Of a stretch of DNA of 64,000 bases, positions 44,843 through 52,647 are shown one piece after another. Both the position numbers and the translations under genes were made by a program. Under the pieces are notes generated by a model, which saw only the letters and a list, made by a program, of their open reading frames with translations, had not been told where the DNA came from and made no database searches. The stretch is from Klebsiella pneumoniae (GTDB taxonomy: Bacteria; Myxococcota_A; UBA796; SXON01), in NCBI GenBank assembly GCA_945861635.1, contig CAMAWH010000018.1:17612-81611 (forward strand), written 5' to 3'. Position 1 is the first letter of the stretch. Every line of letters begins with the position of its first letter.

Positions 44843-45468
44843 GAGGACACCTCCGGCGATTGTAGGAGAGCAAGATCGGGGTCGGCGTGGATGCGGCGGT
44901 GGAGATCGGCGACAAAAGGGGCGGGCCAGCTGGACCGCACGCGCTCGACCAGCGCCTGTGCGTCCAACGTCTCGCCGAGGGCGCAGAGTGCGCACAGCAC
45001 ATTTCCGAGGTTTTCGACGTTATGTTGGCGTTCCAGCGCGCGCCCCAGGTGGTCCAGAGCAACCGCGTGGTGCCCCATCATGAACGCAAGCACACCGCGG
45101 TGCCGATCCACGGAGGCCAGATTGTTATTGAGGTCAGGCCCCCCCAATTCGAGGGCGGCGACCTCCTGCTCGCCCGCCAACCGCGCGGCTTCCACCCAGT
45201 CGCGAACGCCAGGATGCGCGGCGATAACGTGCAGCGCGGAAATCATCATCACTCGATCAATTCGACCCTCTGCGTAGAGCCGTCGCGCGAGCGCTCGCGT
45301 CGTGTCCGGAGCGAACTCGCGCCCCTGAATGGACACCTCAATCTCCCGCATGGCAGCGCGCTGACGAGCCTCCACGTGCGACGCGGGCGTGAGGTAGGCC
45401 GCCTGGTCCACGGTCTTGAGGACGCGGTCCAGCAAAAGGCGGTAGTCGAGAGAAGGAGAAACGTGCAT
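44839..45468 (-). CDS. TPR-like helical protein
   Basis: 209 residues from ATG 45468. It is almost wholly helical with TPR-type pairs, best seen in ASVDRHRGVLAFMMGHHAVA, LDHLGRALERQHNVENLGN and LGETLDAQALVERVRSSW. No signal peptide is present. It is the first gene of the leftward operon with the small peptide and the sigma-like protein, so it may be an interaction partner or adaptor in that pathway. Function is not known. Confidence 0.6.
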   Translation of the reverse strand: MHVSPSLDYRLLLDRVLKTVDQAAYLTPASHVEARQRAAMREIEVSIQGREFAPDTTRALARRLYAEGRIDRVMMISALHVIAAHPGVRDWVEAARLAGEQEVAALELGGPDLNNNLASVDRHRGVLAFMMGHHAVALDHLGRALERQHNVENLGNVLCALCALGETLDAQALVERVRSSWPAPFVADLHRRIHADPDLALLQSPEVSS

Positions 45469-45545
45469 GCGCTCGCCGTTGAGGTGGGCAAGCCGACGGT
45501 AGCGTTAACGATTCCCGAAAAAGAAAATCTTTGGTGAGGGAGGGC

Positions 45546-45564
45546 GCGCGCGGCGACCGCGCGC
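45546..45564. terminator. GC-rich hairpin between two leftward genes
   Basis: A perfect 8-bp stem GCGCGCGG/CCGCGCGC with loop CGA. It lies 14 bp beyond the stop of the lipoprotein gene transcribed from the right (45578) and upstream of the TPR-like gene. The side expected for that transcript lacks a U-run, so termination is plausible but unproven. Confidence 0.4.
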
Positions 45565-45577
45565 TTTGCCGTGCGCC

Positions 45578-47479
45578 TCAGTTTCCGCCGCCGAACAACA
45601 CGAAGACTGCGCCCGCCGACCCTGACGCCGGCGAACCGACGACGAGATCGTCTCCTGCATCTCCGTCCACGTCGTCCGCGAACATTTGCGCCGCCGCTCC
45701 GCTGGACCCATTGGGATCGTCCAGTGCCGCCGTGGCTTCCGTCACGTCGTGCGGGGCGTCGATAGGCCCGGAGAAAACGTACGCCCGCCCGGAACCTACG
45801 CCCGGCGCGCCCATGACGAGATCGTCCACGCCGTCGTGATCGAAGTCACCCGAGGCTACGGACGTGCCGACCGCGGCGCCCTCGTCCGTGGTGGTAAACG
45901 CGAAGCCTGAGAACTCGCCCGTCGCGGCCAACGGGCCGAGCGCAACGATCACCAGGCCGCCGTCAACGGCCGTCCGGTTGCTGCCGGGGGCGCCGGTCAC
46001 GACATCGACGTGGCCATCCCCGTTGAAGTCGCCCGTCGTAAGGGAATATCCAATTCCATCGGCGCCCTGACCCACAAGGAACACGTCCGCGTCGAACTCG
46101 TGGGCCACTCCGGACGGAGCGGAAACGACCGCAACCGATCCAGCCAATCCGCCGCCCGTGTCGTCGCCCCACTCCCCAACGATCATGTCCTTCAGGCCGT
46201 CCCCGTCCGCATCCCCGACGGCCACGGCGGCTCCGGCAAAATCCTCGAAACTATCCCCCTGAAAGCTGACGAGAATCGTATTGAGATCCACCGCCGCCGT
46301 CAGCGGGCCGGACACGACATACGCCATGCCCCCGGCCGCAGCGTCGCCGCGCTGGCCCCAGGCGCCGATCACGACGTCGTCCATGCCATCGTCGTTCAGA
46401 TCGCCGATTGCAAGTGTGGAACCGGCGTACGCGCCTTTCCGCTGACCGGAAATCTTCGTTCCCGCGTCGATGTCCGTGCCGTCCACCAGCGGTCCCTTGA
46501 CGAGCCACGCCGCCCCCGCATCCACCCCCGCACCCTCATCCCCCGGACCGCCGACAAGGACGTCGAGAATCCCGTCGCCATCGAGGTCGCGAGCGTAGAG
46601 CGCCGTCCCCGCGCCCGCGCCAGTGGAGGCGCAATCGAGTCGTGCCGGTGCGTCGCGCAGTTCACCCTCTCCCGCCGAATTCCCCGCGACCACATACACG
46701 GCACCGCCAGCGGAAACCTGCGGCGCGCCGATGAGGAGGTCGGACGCGCCATCGCCCGTTACGTCGCCCGCACCAAACGCACCGCTGGTCAGGTCGCCAG
46801 AATGCTCCGCGAGCCAGCTGGCATCGGCGTCTCCAAGGCTGGCGGCCTCCGCGAATCCGCAATCGTTTGCGGTGCCGTCACAGTCGTTGTCGCTGGCGTC
46901 ATTGCAGACCTCGACGCCACCGGGGTGGCTGCTGTCCCGCTCGTCGTCGCAGTCTGCGTCGAGGCCCCACACGACCGCGCAAGCGGCGTCGGACGGAAAT
47001 CCGTCGCCATCGAGGTCGAAGCCTTCGTCGATGCGGCTGTTGCAGTCGTTGTCCGCGAGATCGCAGACCTCCGGGGCGCCGGCGTACACGTCATTCCGGG
47101 CGTCGTCGCAGTCATCGGCGGCCGTGGAATAGCCGGAGGTGTCGGGACACGCTGTGCCCGGGCTGGCCGCAGTGCCGTGTCCATCGAGGTCGGCATCCAA
47201 GAACTGCGCGATGGCGTCGGCGGCGCCATTGTCCGCCTCGCCATCGCAGTCGTTGTCGAGGTCGTCACACACCTCAGCGCCGCCAGGTAGCGCTTCTGCA
47301 TGCGCGTCATCGCAGTCCGTCGCGTCGGCCACGGCCCCGTCGGGCGCGTCACACTCCTCGTACGACGTAGCAACGTCGCCAAAGCCGTCTCCGTCGTCAT
47401 CCGCATACCAGGTTGCCTTGGTGCAATCGTCCGTTTTTCCGCTGTCGGCGGGTCCACAAGCAAGCAGGAGGAGCAACAT
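45578..47479 (-). CDS. Lipoprotein with MopE-type metal-binding motifs and FG-GAP repeats
   Basis: 633 residues starting at ATG 47479, where MLLLLLAC gives a lipobox with Cys8; the open frame extends further upstream but those residues are not signal-like. Residues about 20-220 hold five MopE-type units (DADDDGDGFGDVA, EVCDDLDNDCDGEADNG, EVCNDASDNDCDGTAN). Residues 240-633 hold about seven FG-GAP repeats with cores such as DVTGDGASDLLIGAPQ, DLNDDGMDDVVIGAWG and DFDHDGVDDLVMGAPG, an integrin-like propeller. It is a calcium-rich surface lipoprotein, paralleling the one at 13074-14738. Confidence 0.88.
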   Translation of the reverse strand: MLLLLLACGPADSGKTDDCTKATWYADDDGDGFGDVATSYEECDAPDGAVADATDCDDAHAEALPGGAEVCDDLDNDCDGEADNGAADAIAQFLDADLDGHGTAASPGTACPDTSGYSTAADDCDDARNDVYAGAPEVCDLADNDCNSRIDEGFDLDGDGFPSDAACAVVWGLDADCDDERDSSHPGGVEVCNDASDNDCDGTANDCGFAEAASLGDADASWLAEHSGDLTSGAFGAGDVTGDGASDLLIGAPQVSAGGAVYVVAGNSAGEGELRDAPARLDCASTGAGAGTALYARDLDGDGILDVLVGGPGDEGAGVDAGAAWLVKGPLVDGTDIDAGTKISGQRKGAYAGSTLAIGDLNDDGMDDVVIGAWGQRGDAAAGGMAYVVSGPLTAAVDLNTILVSFQGDSFEDFAGAAVAVGDADGDGLKDMIVGEWGDDTGGGLAGSVAVVSAPSGVAHEFDADVFLVGQGADGIGYSLTTGDFNGDGHVDVVTGAPGSNRTAVDGGLVIVALGPLAATGEFSGFAFTTTDEGAAVGTSVASGDFDHDGVDDLVMGAPGVGSGRAYVFSGPIDAPHDVTEATAALDDPNGSSGAAAQMFADDVDGDAGDDLVVGSPASGSAGAVFVLFGGGN

Positions 47480-47570
47480 GCCGTAATGATACGACACGCT
47501 GCCCCTCCTGCGGAGCTCGCCCAAGACGATTGCGGCGCGGACTGCGTTCACCCGGTTGAGATCCGGCGGA

Positions 47571-48371
47571 CTACCAGCCCGAATCGTTCCCACCGCCGTT
47601 GCCGGTGTCAATCCCGCCGCCGCCGCCGCTGCTGCCACCGCCGGACTGGCCGTGGCTCATCACGTAGTCGTAGGCGTCCTGGTCGTCCGTTTTGACCCGC
47701 TCGGCCGTGAAGTCACCCGAACTAGCGCAGGTGGTCTCGACCGTGAGCGTGCACGTGTTGCCATCGCAATCGTCGTCTTCCGAGTCGTTGCGTTGCGACA
47801 CGTTGTTATCGTCTTCGTCCTGCTTGGTGAGGTACGTGCCAACGGGCGTATTGCCGTCGTTGTCGGTCTGGACGTCGTCATTGTCCCATTCGTCCGTCTC
47901 TTCCCAATGGGAGGAATTCACGGAGCTGTCATCGACGTTGCCTTCCGCGGTTTCACCGGTCAGGGGCTTGAAGGCGATCGTGGTGGTTTCGTTGGTTTCG
48001 TCGACCTGCGCGAAGCCGTAGTCGTTGTCGTTCTTGGCGATCGACGTTTCGTCCGTGGTGCGGGCCCACACGAACTCCCACTGGTCCGCATTCCACGTGC
48101 CAGGGAACGCGAGGTTACCAGCGAAGAACGTCGCCTTGCCATCCCCGCTCGCGATAATCTGGAAGAACATGAGTGCATCGGCGCCCGTGAATTCTTCCGT
48201 GTACGTCCAATCGCCGCCGGAGGTGCTGCCGCCGTCGTCCGGTTCGTGGCCGTCGTAGTTTTCCGTGATGGCAGTGGCGCATTCGGTCGTGTCGGGGTTG
48301 TAGGGCACGATCATGGCCCAGATACCGGTCATATCGGCGCCGCAGCCGATGAGTGCGAGGATGCTACTCAT
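47571..48371 (-). CDS. Acidic lipoprotein, unknown
   Basis: 266 residues with an AGGAG site ahead of ATG 48371. Signal MSSILALIGC ends in a lipobox with Cys10. The mature chain is rich in Asp, Glu, Thr and Gly. A beta-type central region (WTYTEEFTGADALMFFQII, GNLAFPGTWNADQWEFVWAR) leads to an Asp/Asn-rich segment with DSEDDDCDGNTC and a Gly/Ser tail. It is probably exposed on the outer membrane. No named family. Confidence 0.72.
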   Translation of the reverse strand: MSSILALIGCGADMTGIWAMIVPYNPDTTECATAITENYDGHEPDDGGSTSGGDWTYTEEFTGADALMFFQIIASGDGKATFFAGNLAFPGTWNADQWEFVWARTTDETSIAKNDNDYGFAQVDETNETTTIAFKPLTGETAEGNVDDSSVNSSHWEETDEWDNDDVQTDNDGNTPVGTYLTKQDEDDNNVSQRNDSEDDDCDGNTCTLTVETTCASSGDFTAERVKTDDQDAYDYVMSHGQSGGGSSGGGGGIDTGNGGGNDSGW

Positions 48372-48446
48372 GGTTTTCTCCTGAAGGGGCGCTCCGGCTA
48401 ACCCACGTGCGCGCTCCGCACAAGTCCAATTCCACCTCGCCGACCG

Positions 48447-50183
48447 TCAATCAAGCCCGAATTCTTCGGCCGCTGCTCGGAGGTTCATCGCTGGTTGCGC
48501 CTCCTTTCGCATCACGTAGGATTCGCAGACGAGCACGTCCATCTCCGTGCGCATGAAGCAGCGGTAGGCGTCCTCCGGCGAACAAACCATGGGTTCTCCG
48601 CGCACATTCATCGAGGTGTTGATGATGACGGGGACTCCCGTTCGCTTTCGGAAGGTATCGACGAGATCGTAATAGAGCGCGTCCTGCTCCCGCGAAATCG
48701 TTTGGATCCGGGCGGAGTTATCGACGTGCGTGACCGAGGGGAGGGGAGTTTTCCCGGCGCGCACCGGCGCCACCAGCAACATGTACGGCGACGGTCGGTC
48801 CAGTTCAAACCACTCGGAGGCGTGATCTTCCAGCACGCTCGGCGCGAAGGGCCGGAATCCTTCTCGCATCTTGATTTTTCGGTTGATGATTTCGCGCATT
48901 TCCGGATGGCGCGCATCCCCGATGATGGTGCGATGCCCAAGCGCGCGGGGGCCCCATTCCATGCGACCCTGGAACCATCCGATGACCTTTCCGGCCTCGA
49001 TGAGTCCGGCGGTTTCCTCCAGTAGTTCCTGCCGATCCATCCGTGAATACACAGCGCCAAAGCGATCCAGGGCGGTGCACACCTGCATGTCGGAGTAGCC
49101 GGGGCCGAGGTAAACGCTGGGAAGGCGGGGCAAACGTGGCTTTTCGAGCAGGCCGTTCCAGAGGAGCAGGGCGGCACCCATCGCCCCACCCGCATCCCCC
49201 GCGGAGGGTTGAATGAAGATGTCCTCGACGGGGGCGCGTCGTAAGATCTCCCCGTTTGAAACGCAGTTGAGCGCGACGCCGCCTGCCAGACAGAGCCTGG
49301 GCACGCCGGTCTTCTCAACAATCGTCGTCGCAAGTCGCACCATGACTTCATCGACCACCGCCTGCAGCGACCGCGCGACGTCCTTGTGGTACTGCGAGAG
49401 TTCCGCTCCCTCCAGGGGCCGCGTTGGCTGCCCCATGAGCGTCTCGAACGCCGGCGTATACATTCGTTTTCCGCGTTCGAAGTCGAAATACCGCATATCG
49501 AGTCGGAACGAGCCGTCGTCCGCGATGGCGATCATCTTCTTGATGGCATCGACATGTGTCGGCTGCCCGTACGGCGCGAGCCCCATGACTTTGTATTCGG
49601 CAGAATTGACCTTGAAGCCAAGGTAGTACGTGAACGCGCTGTAGAGCAGCCCGAGAGAATGGGGGAACCGCGTCTCTCCCATCAACTCGATCTTGTTGCC
49701 GCGGCCGACGCCCCAGGTCGAGGTCGTCCATTCGCCAACACCGTCCACCGTCAGGATGGACGACTCTTCCCATCCGGAGGCGTAAAACGAGCTTGCGGCA
49801 TGGGAAAGGTGATGCTCGGAGTACAGGACGGGCCCGGTGTACCCGATGCGCTCGCGTAGGACCTTCGGCAGCCGAACCTGCGTACCGAGCATGTGTGGCA
49901 TCTTGGCGATGAACGTAGATAAGCCATGTGGAAAGTGTTCGAGGTGCGTACGGATGACGCGTTCGAACTTGCGGAACGGCTTGTCGTAAAAGATAACGGC
50001 AGATAGGTCCGACGCCGCGATGCCGCCTTCCGCAAGCACGTAGCGAATCGCCTGATCCGGGAACTCACTGTCGTGCTTCTTACGGGAGAATGACTCCTCC
50101 GTTGCGGCCGCGACGATCCGGCCGTCATCAATGAGGCAGGCCGCGGCGTCATGGTAGTAGCAGGAAAGACCGAGAACGCGCAT
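48447..50183 (-). CDS. Carbamoyltransferase, NodU/CmcH family
   Basis: 578 residues. The N-terminal Kae1-like domain carries YYHDAAACLI, SEHHLSHAASSFYASG with the metal-binding His pair, and VDGVGEWTT. The C-terminal domain has GRMEWGPRALGHRTIIGDAR, GFRPFAPSVL and INTSMNVRGEPMVCSPEDA, which bind carbamoyl phosphate. Members carbamoylate hydroxyls of antibiotics, Nod factors or surface glycans using carbamoyl phosphate and ATP. No biosynthetic cluster surrounds it, so the acceptor is unknown. It diverges from the lipoprotein gene at 50240 across 56 bp. Confidence 0.93.
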   Translation of the reverse strand: MRVLGLSCYYHDAAACLIDDGRIVAAATEESFSRKKHDSEFPDQAIRYVLAEGGIAASDLSAVIFYDKPFRKFERVIRTHLEHFPHGLSTFIAKMPHMLGTQVRLPKVLRERIGYTGPVLYSEHHLSHAASSFYASGWEESSILTVDGVGEWTTSTWGVGRGNKIELMGETRFPHSLGLLYSAFTYYLGFKVNSAEYKVMGLAPYGQPTHVDAIKKMIAIADDGSFRLDMRYFDFERGKRMYTPAFETLMGQPTRPLEGAELSQYHKDVARSLQAVVDEVMVRLATTIVEKTGVPRLCLAGGVALNCVSNGEILRRAPVEDIFIQPSAGDAGGAMGAALLLWNGLLEKPRLPRLPSVYLGPGYSDMQVCTALDRFGAVYSRMDRQELLEETAGLIEAGKVIGWFQGRMEWGPRALGHRTIIGDARHPEMREIINRKIKMREGFRPFAPSVLEDHASEWFELDRPSPYMLLVAPVRAGKTPLPSVTHVDNSARIQTISREQDALYYDLVDTFRKRTGVPVIINTSMNVRGEPMVCSPEDAYRCFMRTEMDVLVCESYVMRKEAQPAMNLRAAAEEFGLD

Positions 50184-50239
50184 CCCGCCCGCTTATCGTG
50201 CCTTGACGCGCTCGCTACGATGGGAAAGGCTCCGCCCCC

Positions 50240-50908
50240 ATGTTCACACTGCTCCTTTCGTTCGCCTGCACCTGCGGCTCGCCGACCGTGGCTCCCGATC
50301 CGGGGACGCTCATTACACCTCCTGCAAACGTCAATCTTCCCGCCGCGCCTTCGCTCGATGCCTTCGGGTTGGCCATCGGGAAGAGTGACGGCCCGGCGAT
50401 AGAGGCGTGGCTCGTGGTTCATGGATTGACGTGTCCGCCGACCCCATCGCCGCGCCGAACGACCACGCGGTACGCATGCGCGGGGGAGCTACCGCCGACG
50501 CTGCTCCCGGGGCGGACAATCCGGGGAAAGCTGGCCTCGATCCTTGTTGTGCGCGGTGACGCGACGCCGCTCCAATACTTCGGAGCCACGCGGAAGTACA
50601 GTCTCCCCGCCGACGCAATCGCGGACTACACGGGGACGATCACTGCTTTGGCAAGCACTTTCGCGGCGCCGTGGCGGACGAACGTGCCGGCGGTGGGTGC
50701 ATCGCTCGACGGTGCGGTCGTCCACTATGCGACGCGCTGGTCGTTCCACGATCTCGACATCAATCTGGTGCTCATGCGCGCGGGTGGGCCGGCGTGGAGC
50801 GTCAGCGAGGCGTGGAGCCTGCCCGGCGGAGCGAGTCAGGATGAAACCCGCCCGTCTACGGGAACTTCGCCGCACAGCGGGGGAAAGAAACCATCCTGGC
50901 ACCCGTAG
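50240..50908 (+). CDS. Hypothetical lipoprotein
   Basis: 222 residues from ATG 50240. MFTLLLSFAC gives a lipobox with Cys10. A central domain of about 130 residues (LDAFGLAIGKSDGPAIEAWL to LDINLVLMRAGG) alternates strands and helices and contains two Cys (near residues 65 and 80) that may pair. The C-terminus is Ser/Gly-rich and basic. It lies 71 bp before the globin lipoprotein gene, so the two may be co-transcribed. No family recognised. Confidence 0.65.
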   Translation: MFTLLLSFACTCGSPTVAPDPGTLITPPANVNLPAAPSLDAFGLAIGKSDGPAIEAWLVVHGLTCPPTPSPRRTTTRYACAGELPPTLLPGRTIRGKLASILVVRGDATPLQYFGATRKYSLPADAIADYTGTITALASTFAAPWRTNVPAVGASLDGAVVHYATRWSFHDLDINLVLMRAGGPAWSVSEAWSLPGGASQDETRPSTGTSPHSGGKKPSWHP

Positions 50909-50978
50909 GCGCTTCGTGGCAGGCGGTGGGAGGGTGGGCTATGGTGGCGCGCACTACCCGTCCCTTTTGGGAGACTGC

Positions 50979-51965
50979 ATGCTGACCTCGCTCCTGCTCC
51001 TCGCGTCCTGCACCGGCACCGTTCCCGAAGCCCCGTATTCGAAGTCGGCAGACCCGACGATCGACCGCAACACGGATACCGCGGACGCGGATACCGACAC
51101 CGACGCGGATTCGGACACGGATACTGCCGACTCGGGCGATTCGGGGGACTCGGGCGACTCCGCGGATTCGGGAGATTCTGCGGATACGGCGGACACCGCC
51201 GATTCGGCGGTTGAGCTGACCCTGTACGAGCAACTGGGCGGGGCAGCGGCTGTGCACGCCGTCATCACGAGCTTCCTCGGTCGCGTTGTCGCCGACGCAG
51301 AAATCAACTGGATGTTCGCCGACACCGATCCCGCTGTTTTGCAGACCCGGCTGGAAGAGCTGGTGTGCTCCGCGACCGGCGGGGGCTGCGCCTACACCGG
51401 CGGCACGATGCTGGACGTGCACGCGGGCATGGCGATTACGGAGGCACAGTGGGGCGCGCTGATCGGTGACTTCATCGGCGCCTACGACGACAACCTCGTG
51501 CCCTATACCGCGGGCACGTTCGATGGCGGCCTGCCGGCCGACACGCTCGCACTCGCCCTTGTCGGCATGCACGACGACATCGTGACCGATGGTGACGGCT
51601 CGGCGGTGCTCTTCAACCAGCTCGGGGGCCATGCTGGCGTCGTGGCCGTCATCGATCTGTTCGTGGACAAGGTACTCGCCGACGCACGCATCAACCCGTA
51701 CTTCGCCAGCACCGACCGCGATGTGCTGGAAGCGCTACTCGTCGAGCAGGTGTGTGACGCAACGGCCGGGTACTGCACGTATGACGGAAAGACGATGCTC
51801 GATGCCCACACGGGCATGAACATCACGGACGATGATTTCACCGCGATGGTCGAGGATTTGGTGGCCGCGCTCGATGATCTGAGCATCGCGCACACCGGTA
51901 CGGACCCGGCGGACAGCCTGCTCGCGGCGCTCGCGGCGATGCACGACGACATCGTCGGTCACTAG
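50979..51965 (+). CDS. Exported lipoprotein with two tandem truncated hemoglobin domains
   Basis: 328 residues from ATG 50979. Lipoprotein signal MLTSLLLLASC with Cys11. Residues about 25-78 are an Asp/Thr/Ser linker. Two group-I-type truncated globin domains follow (about 80-200 and 205-325), each starting LYEQLGG / LFNQLGG, then FADTDPAVLQ / FASTDRDVLE, and a proximal His in GTMLDVHAGMAITEAQW / KTMLDAHTGMNITDDDF. Each has paired Cys in the central loop (CSATGGGC, CDATAGYC), perhaps a disulfide in the periplasm. Such globins handle O2 or NO and are usually cytoplasmic. Export as a lipoprotein and duplication are unusual. Confidence 0.8.
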   Translation: MLTSLLLLASCTGTVPEAPYSKSADPTIDRNTDTADADTDTDADSDTDTADSGDSGDSGDSADSGDSADTADTADSAVELTLYEQLGGAAAVHAVITSFLGRVVADAEINWMFADTDPAVLQTRLEELVCSATGGGCAYTGGTMLDVHAGMAITEAQWGALIGDFIGAYDDNLVPYTAGTFDGGLPADTLALALVGMHDDIVTDGDGSAVLFNQLGGHAGVVAVIDLFVDKVLADARINPYFASTDRDVLEALLVEQVCDATAGYCTYDGKTMLDAHTGMNITDDDFTAMVEDLVAALDDLSIAHTGTDPADSLLAALAAMHDDIVGH

Positions 51966-52009
51966 CGGCCGCTGGGGGCGGGGGCGGGTCCTGCCGGGGT
52001 TTGGGGCGC

Positions 52010-52169
52010 GGCGGAGCCCGCACCCCAAACCCCGTCACCCGCCCTCGCATGCGGCCTTTTTGGGAAGAGCGGCGGAGCCCGCACCCCAAACCCCGTCACC
52101 CGCCCTCGCCCCCAGCGGCCTTTTTGGGAAGAAGGGGGGAGCCCGAAATCCCGAGCCCGTCACCCGCCG
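52010..52169. repeat. Direct repeat of about 61 bp, two copies plus a degenerate third
   Basis: Copy A (52010-52070) and copy B (52071-52134) share their first 39 bp exactly, from GGCGGAGCCCGCACCCC to CGCCCTCGC, and both end CGGCCTTTTTGGGAAGA. A partial third copy (52135-52169) keeps GAGCCCG and CCCGTCACCCGCC. The repeats fill the 225-bp gap between the globin and the next membrane protein; no gene is present. The CCTTTTTGGG ends may serve as weak terminators. Confidence 0.8.
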
Positions 52170-52190
52170 ACCCGTGCTACCCTCGCGCCC

Positions 52191-52616
52191 ATGATCCGCA
52201 ACATCCTTGCCACTATCGCCGGACTTTTCGTCGGCTCCTGTTTCAACATGGCGCTCGTCATGCTGAATGCGTTCGTGCTGTACCCCATGCCCGCGCCGGC
52301 CGACATGAACGATCATGTCCAACTTGTTGCCTGGATTGAGACACTACCAACCACGGCTTTTTTGATCGTCGTCGTCGCACACGTCGGGCAGGCCTTGGTC
52401 GGCGGATGGGTGGCCGCGCGGCTTTCAAGCGCGCGCCCACTGATTCCCGCGATGATCGTGGCCGCGCTCACGCTCGCCGGTGGGTTGGTCAATCTGGTGA
52501 CGCTGCCGGGGCCGACGTGGATGTGGATCGAGGTGCCACTCTACGTGGCGGCGGCGTTCGCGGCGGCGCGGATCGAGCAACGGCGGCGGTCACGGTCACA
52601 CGCTGCTCGTTCATAG
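52191..52616 (+). CDS. Four-helix integral membrane protein, unknown
   Basis: 141 residues from ATG 52191. Hydrophobic segments near 4-32, 55-78, 86-106 and 108-126, with a basic tail RIEQRRRSRSHA. A Gly pattern in helix 1 (ATIAGLFVGSCFNMALV) suggests tight helix packing. I do not recognise a specific family. It follows the repeat gap and is convergent with the histidine kinase. Confidence 0.7.
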   Translation: MIRNILATIAGLFVGSCFNMALVMLNAFVLYPMPAPADMNDHVQLVAWIETLPTTAFLIVVVAHVGQALVGGWVAARLSSARPLIPAMIVAALTLAGGLVNLVTLPGPTWMWIEVPLYVAAAFAAARIEQRRRSRSHAARS

Positions 52617-52647
52617 CGCGCTTTTGCGGATACTTCTCCCCGCGCCT

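Noticed and set aside
46010..47290. Rightward frame of 426 codons opposite the FG-GAP lipoprotein
   Set aside because: Mirror of the acidic repeats; Arg/His-rich product with no domain.
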